A DNA stretch of 64,000 bases from Vibrio bathopelagicus (lineage in GTDB: Bacteria > Pseudomonadota > Gammaproteobacteria > Enterobacterales > Vibrionaceae), in assembly GCF_014879975.1 (NCBI RefSeq), contig NZ_CP062501.1, positions 1,116,001 through 1,180,000 on the forward strand, given 5' to 3'. A program made the translations under genes and the position numbers. The notes beneath the pieces are model-generated. The model saw only the letters and a list, made by a program, of their open reading frames with translations. It was not told the origin of the DNA and ran no database searches. Each line of letters starts with the position of its first letter. Position 1 is the stretch's first letter. Of this stretch, positions 53,233-61,865 are shown one piece after another.

Positions 53233-55350
53233 TTAGTATTTTACCTGTAAAGTCGCCATGTAGTTACGACCTTCGCCAACAACTACACTGCTTGTGCTGC
53301 CACCTTCAAGGTAATCAGTATCAAACAAGTTCTCTACGTTGAAACGTGCAACGAAATCTAGGTTTTCGTCATACTTCATTGTATGTGCGATACCCATGTC
53401 TACACGAGTGTAAGCGTCTTTTTTGAATGTGTTTGCGTCTTCTGTGTAACGCTCACCTACGTGGTAAACACCTAGGTTTACATCAGTACCGTTATTGAAC
53501 GAGTAAGTAGACCAAATGCTGGCTGTAAACTCTGGCACATCTGCTGGAGTTTTGCCTTCAAGTGCAGGATCGTTTTGGTATTCAGCATCCAAGAACATTG
53601 TCGATGCACTCAATGAGAACGCTTCAGTCATGTAACCAGTAGCCGACAGTTCTACACCGGTATGAACTTGTTCGCCAACTTGGCTTGTGCGTGTTTCTTT
53701 GCCGTTATTAGTTGCTGGATCTAGATCTTCAGTTACTTGCATGTTCGATTGAGTAATCTGGAACAATGCTCCTGATACAAACAAGCGTTCATCAAACAGT
53801 TCCCATTTAGAACCTAGCTCGTAAAGTGTACCTTTCTTAGCATCTTGAGACTGACCAAAGTTCACGTCATCTTGGTCTGTGATTTCACCAACAGGTTCGA
53901 AGCTTTCAGAGTAAACCGCGTAAATGGAACCGTTTGAAGCCGGAGAGTAAATCACGCCAAACTTAGGAAGAATGTTGTTGTAGCTCTCTTCTTGATTAGA
54001 ACTGCTCGTCGTTTTATCGTAAGCGAAACGTACGCCACCAAGCACTTGCCATTGTTCAGTAAGTGTTACTAAGTCTTGAACGTAAAGACCGTAGTGTTGG
54101 CTTTCAGAGTGAGATACTTCATTGTCGTTCTTGTAGCTAACGTTAGAAGGCATATCAAAACCGTTACCACATGCAGCGGCAGCTTCTGCTTCTGTTGCGT
54201 TAACACATGTGTAGCCAGAGTCGTATAAACGCTCGTAGTCGTAATGTAGACCATTCACACCAACAAGCAGACGGTGATTAACACCTAGCGCATCAAAGTC
54301 ACCAGTAAAGTCTACGTATGCTGTATCAAACGTCCATTCATCGTGACGATCTGATACCTTGTAGCCGTAACCGCCGCTCTTGTCGCTATATACTGTGTTG
54401 TTCGATTCTGTACGTTGACGCTCATAGAACTGACGGCTAATTCCTGTTTTAACAGACCAAGTTTCGTTCAAGTTAGCAGTTACAGATGCACCGTAGTTTG
54501 CAACGTCGTTGTCCGTTTGAGCAAAACGTTGGTCATTAACCGTGTTAGGGTCGATAACCTTACCAGTAGAAGTATCGATTTTAGAACCGTTATCTAAATC
54601 GCCCTCTTCAATGGTGCGGTCGTAGTGAACTGACAACATGATGTCTTCGTTAATATCGTAATCAACAAATAGACCACCAACAAAACGGTCGGTTTCTACA
54701 TCTGTACCATCAAAACGTGTACGGTAAGAGTCTTGGTTTTCTTGTGAAACAATAAGACGAGCACGTAAAGTTTGGTCATCATTCAATGAACCACTTACAT
54801 CCGCTGTAGTACGTGTGTAGCTATCAGAACCAATATCTTGGCTTACGTTTACTTGAGTTTCGTATGTTGGCTTCTTAGAAACCATGTTAACAAGACCACC
54901 AGGTGCTGACTTTCCGTAAAGCAGACCTGCAGGGCCTTTAAGTACTTCAACACGCTCAAGAAGCTCTACTGGTTGACGGTAGTGTGACCAATGCTGAACG
55001 CCGTCACGCAAGTAACCAGAGCTGCTTTCTAGGTCAAAGCCACGAAGCGTAAAACGTTCACGGTTCGTTGATTTAGAGCCCGCGCCAACAGAAGCGTCAT
55101 TTTTAAGAACTTCACCTAGCGTACTTGCACGCTGCTCATCGATGATTTGCTCATCGATTACTGAAACTTGTCCCGGAGTCTCTAATTGAGTAGCCTCCAT
55201 GCGCATTGCTGTTGTGTTTGTGTCGGCTTTGTAACCGTAGTCACGACCTTCAACAACCATATGCTCGTCTGTTTTTACTGTTTCTGCCAATACTGCTGGT
55301 GAAGCTAATACTGCGCCGATCACTAAAGCCAATGGGCTCTTTGAAAACAT
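53233..55350 (-). CDS. TonB-dependent siderophore receptor
   Basis: About 705 residues. Signal peptide SPLALVIGAVLASPAVLA; then a likely TonB box (DEHMVVEG), a plug domain (ETPGQVSVIDEQIIDEQRASTLGEVL; RGFDLESSSGYLRDGVQ; LERVEVLKGPAGLLYGKSAPGGLVNMVSKKP), and a 22-strand barrel ending VVVGEGRNYMATLQVKY. The pattern is the FhuA/FhuE/FoxA/FpvA class for hydroxamate-like siderophores; the ligand cannot be read by eye. A Cys pair in an outer loop (YTCVNATEAE and ACGNGF) resembles those in FhuA-like receptors. The start at 55350 is set by the signal peptide and AAAGGA. A Fur box lies upstream. Confidence 0.9.
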   Translation of the reverse strand: MFSKSPLALVIGAVLASPAVLAETVKTDEHMVVEGRDYGYKADTNTTAMRMEATQLETPGQVSVIDEQIIDEQRASTLGEVLKNDASVGAGSKSTNRERFTLRGFDLESSSGYLRDGVQHWSHYRQPVELLERVEVLKGPAGLLYGKSAPGGLVNMVSKKPTYETQVNVSQDIGSDSYTRTTADVSGSLNDDQTLRARLIVSQENQDSYRTRFDGTDVETDRFVGGLFVDYDINEDIMLSVHYDRTIEEGDLDNGSKIDTSTGKVIDPNTVNDQRFAQTDNDVANYGASVTANLNETWSVKTGISRQFYERQRTESNNTVYSDKSGGYGYKVSDRHDEWTFDTAYVDFTGDFDALGVNHRLLVGVNGLHYDYERLYDSGYTCVNATEAEAAAACGNGFDMPSNVSYKNDNEVSHSESQHYGLYVQDLVTLTEQWQVLGGVRFAYDKTTSSSNQEESYNNILPKFGVIYSPASNGSIYAVYSESFEPVGEITDQDDVNFGQSQDAKKGTLYELGSKWELFDERLFVSGALFQITQSNMQVTEDLDPATNNGKETRTSQVGEQVHTGVELSATGYMTEAFSLSASTMFLDAEYQNDPALEGKTPADVPEFTASIWSTYSFNNGTDVNLGVYHVGERYTEDANTFKKDAYTRVDMGIAHTMKYDENLDFVARFNVENLFDTDYLEGGSTSSVVVGEGRNYMATLQVKY

Positions 55351-55454
55351 GTCCTTTACTCCGCTTATTCTTTTAATCGAGCACTTTTTATTTATTCGAT
55401 GTGCTCGTTGAACCGTTTCCGGTACCACTGAATCATTTCGAGAGAGAATATAAG

Positions 55455-55469
55455 TGATAATTATTACCA
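55455..55469. promoter_or_regulatory. Fur box upstream of the siderophore receptor
   Basis: TGATAATTATTACCA matches 14 of 15 positions of TGATAATNATTATCA, 105 bp upstream of the receptor start. Repression by Fur-Fe(II) is expected. Confidence 0.8.
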
Positions 55470-55782
55470 TTTGCATTAAATTTACATTCTTTGCATTCGT
55501 AAAGTTTTGTAAAGGACTATCGACCAGTCGTTTTCTTGAACTTCATTAAAGCCAACTCAATACAGTCAGTTAACGCCCATTCACGTCAAAAAGTGGTTAT
55601 CTGAGTCAAATCTTTTGAAACAGCGATATTGGCTCGGTCAATTTAAGAAGAGAGGATTGATAAGAAAACTGTCTTATCTTATTTACTACCTTTGAAACGA
55701 CGGATTCATGTATAAAACCCTCGGTAAATGTAAATAAATGGTGAATTATTTTGTTTTGATTTGTTTAATTTACACAATTATC

Positions 55783-55798
55783 AGTGATTCTGATCACA
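55783..55798. promoter_or_regulatory. CRP-like site upstream of the dicarboxylate symporter
   Basis: AGTGATTCTGATCACA matches nine of ten conserved positions of TGTGA-N6-TCACA. It lies 109 bp before the start at 55907 and fits cAMP-CRP activation of a carbon-source transporter. The remaining 55470-55906 region is AT-rich with no other clear element. Confidence 0.65.
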
Positions 55799-55906
55799 TC
55801 TATAATTTCAAACTCATTTTTTGTTTTTCGATTTGATCAACCGACTGCTAATCTCCCGCTCACTTTGAAAAGGTATCAAAGTTATAAATAATAAGGAGTG
55901 TTCTAA

Positions 55907-57211
55907 ATGAATACCAAGAAACCTATGTCTCTAACTGGTCGAGTTATCCTCGGTATGGTCGTGGGCATATTAACGGGATTTGCCATTCAATCCCTTTTTG
56001 CAGACAACGGATTTGTTAACAACTACATCGTTAATGGACTCTTTGAAGTAGGCGGACAGATTTTTGTCGCCAGTTTAAAAATGCTTGTTGTGCCACTAGT
56101 CTTCGTTTCACTAGTGTGCGGTACGAGCTCTCTTAAAGATTTATCAACTCTTGGCCGTATGGGTGGCAAAACGCTTGCACTTTATATCGGTACTACAGCC
56201 GTTGCTATCACTCTAGCACTCACTATCGGTAACCTGTTCCAACCTGGAGCTGGTGCGGATCTTACTGCTGCGAGCTCTTTCAAATCAGCTGATGCCCCTT
56301 CTTTGGGCCAAGTAATCATCGACATGTTCCCAACCAACCCTATTCAGGCAATGGCTGAGGGCAAAACGCTGCAAGTTATCGTATTTGCTGTGTTGTTTGG
56401 TATCGCAATCAGTGCAGCGGGTAAACCTGGTGAACGTATCGCTGCAGTTTTCTCTGATCTAAACGAAGTGATCATGAAGCTTGTTGCTCTTCTGATGAAC
56501 CTTGCACCTTACGGTGTGTTCTTCTTGATGGCGAAGCTGTTCTCTGGCCTTGGCTTGGGTGCAATTTGGAACCTAGCTGAATACTTCTTAGTGCTTGCGG
56601 GTACCCTACTGTTACACGGTCTGGTTACTTACAGTGCAATGCTTAAAGGTTTCACAGGTTTAAGCCCGATTACGTTCTTACGTAAGATGGAAGATGCGAT
56701 CATGTTTGCGTTTTCAACTGCCTCTTCGAATGCAACGATTCCAGTAACAATGGAAACGGCTAAAAACCGCATGGGCGTAGACAACAAAGTCGCTTCGTTC
56801 ACAGTACCACTAGGTGCAACGGTGAACATGGACGGCACAGCTATCATGCAAGGTGTTGCGACTGCGTTTATCGCACAAGCTTACAATATCGACCTGACTA
56901 TGGGTGATTACCTGATGGTTATCCTAACAGCGACATTGGCGTCTGTTGGTACTGCAGGTGTTCCAGGTGTTGGTCTTGTTATGCTGGCGATGGTATTGAA
57001 CCAAGTTGGTCTACCGCTTGAAGGTATTGCTCTAATCATGGGTGTTGACCGCCTTCTTGATATGATTCGTACCGCTGTAAACATCACAGGTGATAGTGCC
57101 GTAACCATCATCGTCGCTAAGTCTGAAGGTTCTCTTGATGAGTCTCGCTTCAATGACCCAGCAGCTGGCGAGAAAGAAGAAGAAGTTAAGCTAGCACGCC
57201 AACAGGCATAA
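55907..57211 (+). CDS. Dicarboxylate/amino acid:cation symporter (DAACS family)
   Basis: 434 residues, about eight membrane helices plus two re-entrant loops. Hallmarks: SLKMLVVPLVFVSLVCG, the serine-rich hairpin AFSTASSNATIPVTMETA, the unwound helix NMDGTAIMQG, and DRLLDMIRTAVNITGDSAVTIIVAK. It imports glutamate, aspartate or C4-dicarboxylates with Na+ or H+. The NITGD motif coordinates substrate. AAGGAG precedes the start. Single gene with a CRP-like site and strong terminator. Confidence 0.93.
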   Translation: MNTKKPMSLTGRVILGMVVGILTGFAIQSLFADNGFVNNYIVNGLFEVGGQIFVASLKMLVVPLVFVSLVCGTSSLKDLSTLGRMGGKTLALYIGTTAVAITLALTIGNLFQPGAGADLTAASSFKSADAPSLGQVIIDMFPTNPIQAMAEGKTLQVIVFAVLFGIAISAAGKPGERIAAVFSDLNEVIMKLVALLMNLAPYGVFFLMAKLFSGLGLGAIWNLAEYFLVLAGTLLLHGLVTYSAMLKGFTGLSPITFLRKMEDAIMFAFSTASSNATIPVTMETAKNRMGVDNKVASFTVPLGATVNMDGTAIMQGVATAFIAQAYNIDLTMGDYLMVILTATLASVGTAGVPGVGLVMLAMVLNQVGLPLEGIALIMGVDRLLDMIRTAVNITGDSAVTIIVAKSEGSLDESRFNDPAAGEKEEEVKLARQQA

Positions 57212-57293
57212 TCTAGCTTCTCTGCCGCTCTTACCATCAAGTTAAGGCGTAATTAATGGCTATGCCTTAGCTGATAATGAAAAGCGTATAAAC

Positions 57294-57325
57294 AAAAACG
57301 CCACTGCATCTGCAGTGGCGTTTTT
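57294..57325. terminator. Bidirectional terminator between the symporter and the two-component genes
   Basis: A 15-bp inverted repeat (57294-57308 with 57311-57325, CGCCACTGCA core) with A- and T-runs. It separates convergent genes. Confidence 0.9.
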
Positions 57326-57395
57326 TATTAGGCATGTTTCTCAGCGCGCTTTCAGCCATAGTTACGTACTGAGCTCGACAGATAACAACGGGAAG

Positions 57396-58781
57396 CTAAT
57401 CGGCGATTGGGAACATAAGGTTCACTCTAAGCCCCCCACCATCTCTATTCTCAGCAGTAACGTGCCCATTCATCACACCCATCGCTTCTTTAACAATCGC
57501 AAGGCCTAACCCGTAGCCACCAGACTGTTTATCACGGGCAGACTCTATGCGAGTAAACGGGTCGAATATACCTGCAATCTTGTTATCAGGAATGCCATCA
57601 CCGTCATCCTCTACAGATATGACACTGTAACGTTTATCGGTGAACAGTTCATAAGTAGTCACGACAACATGAGCATTCTCACCGGCATATTTAATTGCGT
57701 TGCCGACCAAATTACCAATCACTCTGAGAAGTAACCTCTCATCAACGTTAACCATCGATGTCGGTGTCTCTAAATCACCCACTAAGGTCTGATTCGGCTT
57801 TAAGTCATTTTGCATCTGCGCAATGAGCATCGAACAATAGTGCTCCAAATGCATCAAGCTTAACTTGGTGTCATAACGTGACGTTTCTAGGCGGCTGAAT
57901 TCAAGGATTTCCCCCACCAACTTATTCATCTCTTCCGTTTCGCTTTCCATTCGATCAAGTAAGCCAATGCTCTTATCATCCACCTTGTTGCGCAAAAGGT
58001 GTAAGGCGAGGTTCTGCCTAGCTAGTGGCGTTCTAAGCTCATGGGACACATCACGAATCAAACGACGCTGCTTTTCCGCCAGAGACTTAATTTCAAACGT
58101 CATGTGGTCAAAATCGTGAGCAAGTTCGTTGAACTCTCGCGTGGTTGAATCAAGCTCAGACACAACACTCACCGAGAAGTCTCCTTGTGCCAACCTTCGG
58201 CTTGCTTCCCTTAAGCGATCCAGAGGCTGTTGCAGGCTTTTCGCCATAATAATGGAGAACAGCGACAACACGATCAAAGCTATTACCGCTTTCAACATGT
58301 AAGAATAAGGTGCAAAGGACTTAGCCGGGTGAAACTGATGCGGCAGTTGAATCACTAACGTTTTGCCATTATTCAGCGGTAGACCGAATATAGGCTTACT
58401 GACACGATCGCTCAGTTGATGATCTAAGGTACGTAGGTACTTGAGTTTGAATTCAAAGTGCGGGTGCATATGTCGATGGGTAATTGGTCGATTGTTTTCA
58501 TCGATAACAAACAGATAGTAGCCTTGAGCATTACCCCAGTCGGCTAACTCATCCATGTCCCCTTCTTCGATTAACACGTTGGCTTGATAGGCAAGGTCGA
58601 GCATTTCAGCTTTAACGGATTCTGGCACCTTCAATAATGCTTTCATCAACGTCCTTTCTGCCACACCTTGAAGGATCAATATGCTTACCAGAATCACTGT
58701 CAGGTAGCTGAATAACTGGAACGTTAAGCCATCCTTACGCCTAGCAATAAAATCAGGGCAACGCAGCAATTTTTGACTCAT
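57396..58781 (-). CDS. Sensor histidine kinase (OmpR-partner type)
   Basis: 461 residues. TM1 near residues 22-40, a periplasmic sensing domain of about 125 residues rich in His in its middle (THRHMHPHFEF), TM2 near 168-188, HAMP, H-box DVSHELRTPLARQNL, N-box NLVGNAIKYA, G1 EDDGDGIPD and G2 GGYGLGLAI. The His cluster in the sensor could bind metal, which is suggestive next to iron genes but unproved. Its start overlaps the response regulator stop by 4 bases. The stimulus is unknown. Confidence 0.92.
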   Translation of the reverse strand: MSQKLLRCPDFIARRKDGLTFQLFSYLTVILVSILILQGVAERTLMKALLKVPESVKAEMLDLAYQANVLIEEGDMDELADWGNAQGYYLFVIDENNRPITHRHMHPHFEFKLKYLRTLDHQLSDRVSKPIFGLPLNNGKTLVIQLPHQFHPAKSFAPYSYMLKAVIALIVLSLFSIIMAKSLQQPLDRLREASRRLAQGDFSVSVVSELDSTTREFNELAHDFDHMTFEIKSLAEKQRRLIRDVSHELRTPLARQNLALHLLRNKVDDKSIGLLDRMESETEEMNKLVGEILEFSRLETSRYDTKLSLMHLEHYCSMLIAQMQNDLKPNQTLVGDLETPTSMVNVDERLLLRVIGNLVGNAIKYAGENAHVVVTTYELFTDKRYSVISVEDDGDGIPDNKIAGIFDPFTRIESARDKQSGGYGLGLAIVKEAMGVMNGHVTAENRDGGGLRVNLMFPIAD

Positions 58782-59446
58782 ACCCCTACCGATTCTAGGT
58801 AGCTATAGCCTTTACCACGAACGGTTTTGATGTGTTGTTTAGACAAGCCAGCCTGAACAAGCTTTCGTCGTATATTACTGATATGCATGTCTAAATTACG
58901 ATCGAAGGGACAAAGTTCTTTCTTCAGCACATGGATTTGCAGGTCGGATTTAGATACAACAATCCCGTCGTTTTTGACCAAATAATCAAGCAGATCTTTT
59001 TCAGTGCCCGTTAACGGTAAACGAGAGAGCTGTTCACACAAACCATGGTTAGATGAAGCTAAAGACTGTCTCTGACGCTCAAAACCAACGCGGCGCAAGA
59101 TCACCTTAATGCGGGTCAGCAGCTCTGGAACGTTAAAAGGTTTGGCGATGTATTGGTCAGCACCCGCTTGATATCCGTCGAGCATCGAGGCATCGTCGTT
59201 AAGAGCGGTTAGCATAAGAATTGGAGTGGCAAACCGCTGGCAGATTCGCCTAGCAACTTGAATACCGCTGAGGTTAGGTAGCATTACATCGAGTAAGACT
59301 AAATCAACAGGGTGAGACTGAATGAACTCAAGCGCAGACTCACCACAATGAACGGTATCAACGTGATACCCTTCATTTTCTAAGACTTCGCCCAACAATT
59401 CACATAACTGAATATCATCATCAACAACTAAAACGCGCGACATCAT
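58778..59446 (-). CDS. OmpR-family response regulator
   Basis: 222 residues. Receiver domain with acidic pocket (LVVDDDIQ), phosphorylation Asp in LVLLDVMLPNLSG and Lys in YIAKPFNVPEL. The C-terminal winged helix ends KTVRGKGYSYLE. It forms a pair with the kinase that follows. Targets are unknown; the gene lies alone with its partner, 77 bp from the NYN gene. Confidence 0.94.
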   Translation of the reverse strand: MMSRVLVVDDDIQLCELLGEVLENEGYHVDTVHCGESALEFIQSHPVDLVLLDVMLPNLSGIQVARRICQRFATPILMLTALNDDASMLDGYQAGADQYIAKPFNVPELLTRIKVILRRVGFERQRQSLASSNHGLCEQLSRLPLTGTEKDLLDYLVKNDGIVVSKSDLQIHVLKKELCPFDRNLDMHISNIRRKLVQAGLSKQHIKTVRGKGYSYLESVGV

Positions 59447-59523
59447 ACAAACCGATAAATAATAATAGTTTGCATTCTAATTATCGTTATTATTGATTTC
59501 AATTATAAAATACGAGATTTCTC

Positions 59524-59997
59524 TTAAAGTAAGAAATCTTTTTCAATCGGTACAAATTTTGATGCAGAATCGATAAGATTTTGAGCAGTTAACCCTGGAA
59601 CACCATAAACTTCAACAGGCTTACCAAAGCGCTCCTTGATTCGCTCGACAAGGATTTCGAAATCGCCATCGCCAGATACCAAAACAATCTTATCAACCGT
59701 CTCAGCAAGTTCTATCGCATCTAACGCGATGCCCACATCCCAGTCGCCTTTTGCACTGCCATCTCGACGCTGAATAAACGGCTTTAACTTCACATTAAAA
59801 CCAACACCACGAAGGATATGGTGAAATTGACGCTGCTTTGGATCTTGGCTTGAGATTGCGTAAGCATTAGCTGCGACAACGTTACGCCCTTCCGTAGCAA
59901 CATACCAAAACTGGTTATAGTCAAAGTTAGAACGGTATTTGTCGCGCGTCGTGTAGTAAACGTTCTGAACGTCGACCAAAATTGCTATGTTTTCCAT
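59524..59997 (-). CDS. NYN-domain (LabA/DUF88-like) protein, possible RNase
   Basis: 157 residues, a single PIN-like NYN domain. The acidic residues that would bind metal are in AILVDVQNVYY, KGDWDVGIALDA and VLVSGDGDFEILV. NYN proteins are often nucleases acting on RNA; LabA relatives also take part in circadian or signalling control. No partner gene is adjacent. Cytoplasmic, no signal peptide. Confidence 0.85.
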   Translation of the reverse strand: MENIAILVDVQNVYYTTRDKYRSNFDYNQFWYVATEGRNVVAANAYAISSQDPKQRQFHHILRGVGFNVKLKPFIQRRDGSAKGDWDVGIALDAIELAETVDKIVLVSGDGDFEILVERIKERFGKPVEVYGVPGLTAQNLIDSASKFVPIEKDFLL

Positions 59998-60152
59998 AAA
60001 TTCATACCTTTAGATTTTCCGTATACCCTATTCTATTCAACCCTAAAATGCGAGCCGCTTTCTTTAATAAAAATGAACTCATTAGCTATGCTTAACGTAG
60101 TTGTTATTAGCTTAACTCAGAGCTTGTGTGAGTTTATCAAGGAAGGTGGAAC

Positions 60153-60704
60153 ATGCAGTACCGACAAATAATCAGAGCATATCTTGGTTGCGACACCAAT
60201 GGCTCAGTGTTGCCTCGTTGCTGCGCAGCGTTAGCCAACGCAATCTCCAAATCACTGAAAACTCTAGTAACAAGTGCGGTTATGTTTATGATCCTATCCA
60301 TCAACTCGTTGCACGCCTACCCAGCCTATTCCCATTCCAACTTACTCCCTCATCGCAGCGTGATCTATTTTGCGCCAACGGAAGACTCTGTCGTTAAAGC
60401 GTTTCTCAATGAAGTCTTAATCAACAACTGCCAATTGGACGAACGAGATGTAGTTATCATGGTGATAGCAGAGAGTGGTTACACGGTTCCGACTTGGCTA
60501 GAAGAAGAGTTTAACTTAGAGGCAGTTACCAGCATGTACGAGATCCCTAAAGGATCACACACCGCAGTTTTGATTGGCAAAGATGGAAAAGAGAAGCACC
60601 GATGGAGTGGTAAAACAGATTGGAAACAAATCACCAATATCATTGACGAAATGCCAATGCGCCAGCAAGAAATGCAGCGACAAGGCAGTCGCTGCAGTAT
60701 TTGA
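60153..60704 (+). CDS. DUF4174-like secreted or membrane-anchored protein
   Basis: 183 residues. A long N-terminal part of about 35 residues, including a Cys cluster (CDTNGSVLPRCC), precedes one hydrophobic stretch (LVTSAVMFMILSINSL). The rest has a thioredoxin-like fold without CxxC: LPHRSVIYFAPTEDSVVKAFLNEVL, LDERDVVIMVIAESG, and SHTAVLIGKDGKEKHRWSG, which matches DUF4174. The N-terminus is unusually long for a signal peptide, so it may be a membrane anchor. The ATG has AAGGAAGG upstream. Function unknown. Confidence 0.7.
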   Translation: MQYRQIIRAYLGCDTNGSVLPRCCAALANAISKSLKTLVTSAVMFMILSINSLHAYPAYSHSNLLPHRSVIYFAPTEDSVVKAFLNEVLINNCQLDERDVVIMVIAESGYTVPTWLEEEFNLEAVTSMYEIPKGSHTAVLIGKDGKEKHRWSGKTDWKQITNIIDEMPMRQQEMQRQGSRCSI

Positions 60705-60764
60705 TTCTTGATGAGCTCAGTAGTGGTTTAAAGATTCATCTAGACGAGCAGACGGTTCAAGTTA

Positions 60765-61532
60765 CTAGTTAAACCAAGCGAGTTTTTCATGAAGTTGAGC
60801 AACACTGCCTACAACAATCAACGCTGGGCTTTTAGCGACGCTCGCAAGGTTAGCTAAGTCATTCAACCCACCTCGATACACCTTCTGTTCTTGGCGAGTT
60901 CCGTTTTCAATGATCGCTACAGGCATGTCTGCTCGCATACCGTTATCAAGTAAATTCTTTTGAATATTCGGGCTCTCTTTTAAGCCCATATAGAAAACAA
61001 TTGTGTGGTTATGCTGAGCAAGAGATTGCCAGTCAATATCTTCGCCATCTTTTTTAAGGTGACCGGTAATAAACTGAACACTTTGTGCGTGGTCACGATG
61101 TGTCAACGGGATGCCCGCATAAGCCGTTGCGCCTGCAGCTGCAGTGATACCAGGAATAACTTCAAATCTCACATCATTTTCAGCTAACGTTTCACACTCT
61201 TCACCGCCACGGCCAAAGATAAATGAGTCGCCACCTTTAAGGCGAACTACGTGCTTGTTCTCTTGCGCTTTAGTAACCAACAACTGGTTAATCTGATCTT
61301 GTGGTACACAGTGATGATCTAGCTTTTTACCCACGTAAAGCATTTCAGCTTCTGGGTTAGCCATCGCTAAGATATCTTTTGATACTAAGCGGTCATAAAC
61401 CAAAACGTCTGCTTGTTGAATCACACGTGCTGCTTTTAGCGTAAGTAAGTCTGGGTCACCCGGACCTGCACCTACTAGTGAAACAAATCCTTTGTTTCCT
61501 GTTTTAACATTCGATGGCGATACTTCTGACAT
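60765..61532 (-). CDS. cobA: Uroporphyrinogen-III C-methyltransferase
   Basis: 255 residues. Transfers two methyl groups from SAM to uroporphyrinogen III, giving precorrin-2 for siroheme. Motifs: SLVGAGPGDPDLLTLKA, VYDRLVS, KLDHHCVPQDQINQLL, RLKGGDSFIFGRGGEE, VIPGITAAAGATAYAGIPLTHRD. It is the stand-alone SUMT type, lacking the CysG dehydrogenase domain. Siroheme is the cofactor of nitrite reductase NirB nearby. A terminator separates it from nirC, so it should have its own promoter. Confidence 0.94.
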   Translation of the reverse strand: MSEVSPSNVKTGNKGFVSLVGAGPGDPDLLTLKAARVIQQADVLVYDRLVSKDILAMANPEAEMLYVGKKLDHHCVPQDQINQLLVTKAQENKHVVRLKGGDSFIFGRGGEECETLAENDVRFEVIPGITAAAGATAYAGIPLTHRDHAQSVQFITGHLKKDGEDIDWQSLAQHNHTIVFYMGLKESPNIQKNLLDNGMRADMPVAIIENGTRQEQKVYRGGLNDLANLASVAKSPALIVVGSVAQLHEKLAWFN

Positions 61533-61582
61533 GCTTTGCTCCGAAAGTTAGCTTGTTATATTTCAAGCTTAATTCTGTATCA

Positions 61583-61607
61583 CAATTCACAATGACGCTG
61601 TGAATTG
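61583..61607. promoter_or_regulatory. Inverted repeat upstream of cobA
   Basis: CAATTCACA (61583-61591) and TGTGAATTG (61599-61607) form a perfect 9-bp inverted repeat with a 7-bp spacer, 51 bp upstream of cobA. The half-sites resemble those of CRP but in reversed order, so another dimeric regulator is more likely. Confidence 0.4.
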
Positions 61608-61795
61608 CCAATATCCCTACTTCTTAGACTATCAGGTGTTGCCATAAAACTTCACGATTAATTCTAAACAAGATAGAAGTTTATATAACAAAACAATCTA
61701 TTACGTTGAATAGCGCTGACTTTTGCACCAGTAACTGGCAAACAATGCTCACTGAGAGTGCATTCATGCCTAAGCAGAGGATGTTTAAATCAAAA

Positions 61796-61822
61796 AAGCC
61801 CCAAACATGATGCTTGGGGCTT
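61796..61822 (-). terminator. Terminator after nirC
   Basis: AAGCCCCAA pairs with TTGGGGCTT (9 bp, 9-nt loop) and is followed on the minus strand by TTTTTTGATT, 43 bp after the nirC stop. Confidence 0.85.
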
Positions 61823-61865
61823 ATCATTTTTCAACTAAATGACTCAACGAACTAAAGAGTGCTGA

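Noticed and set aside
60190..60260. Integron attC (VCR-like) element
   Set aside because: The GC-rich GTTGC/GCAGC/AACGC pattern lies inside a coding region, and the core sites and symmetry of VCR repeats are missing; no integrase or cassettes are near.
60128..60397. An 89-codon plus-strand frame overlapping the DUF4174 gene
   Set aside because: It is a different frame of the same DNA; the frame at 60153 has the better ribosome site and DUF4174 motifs.
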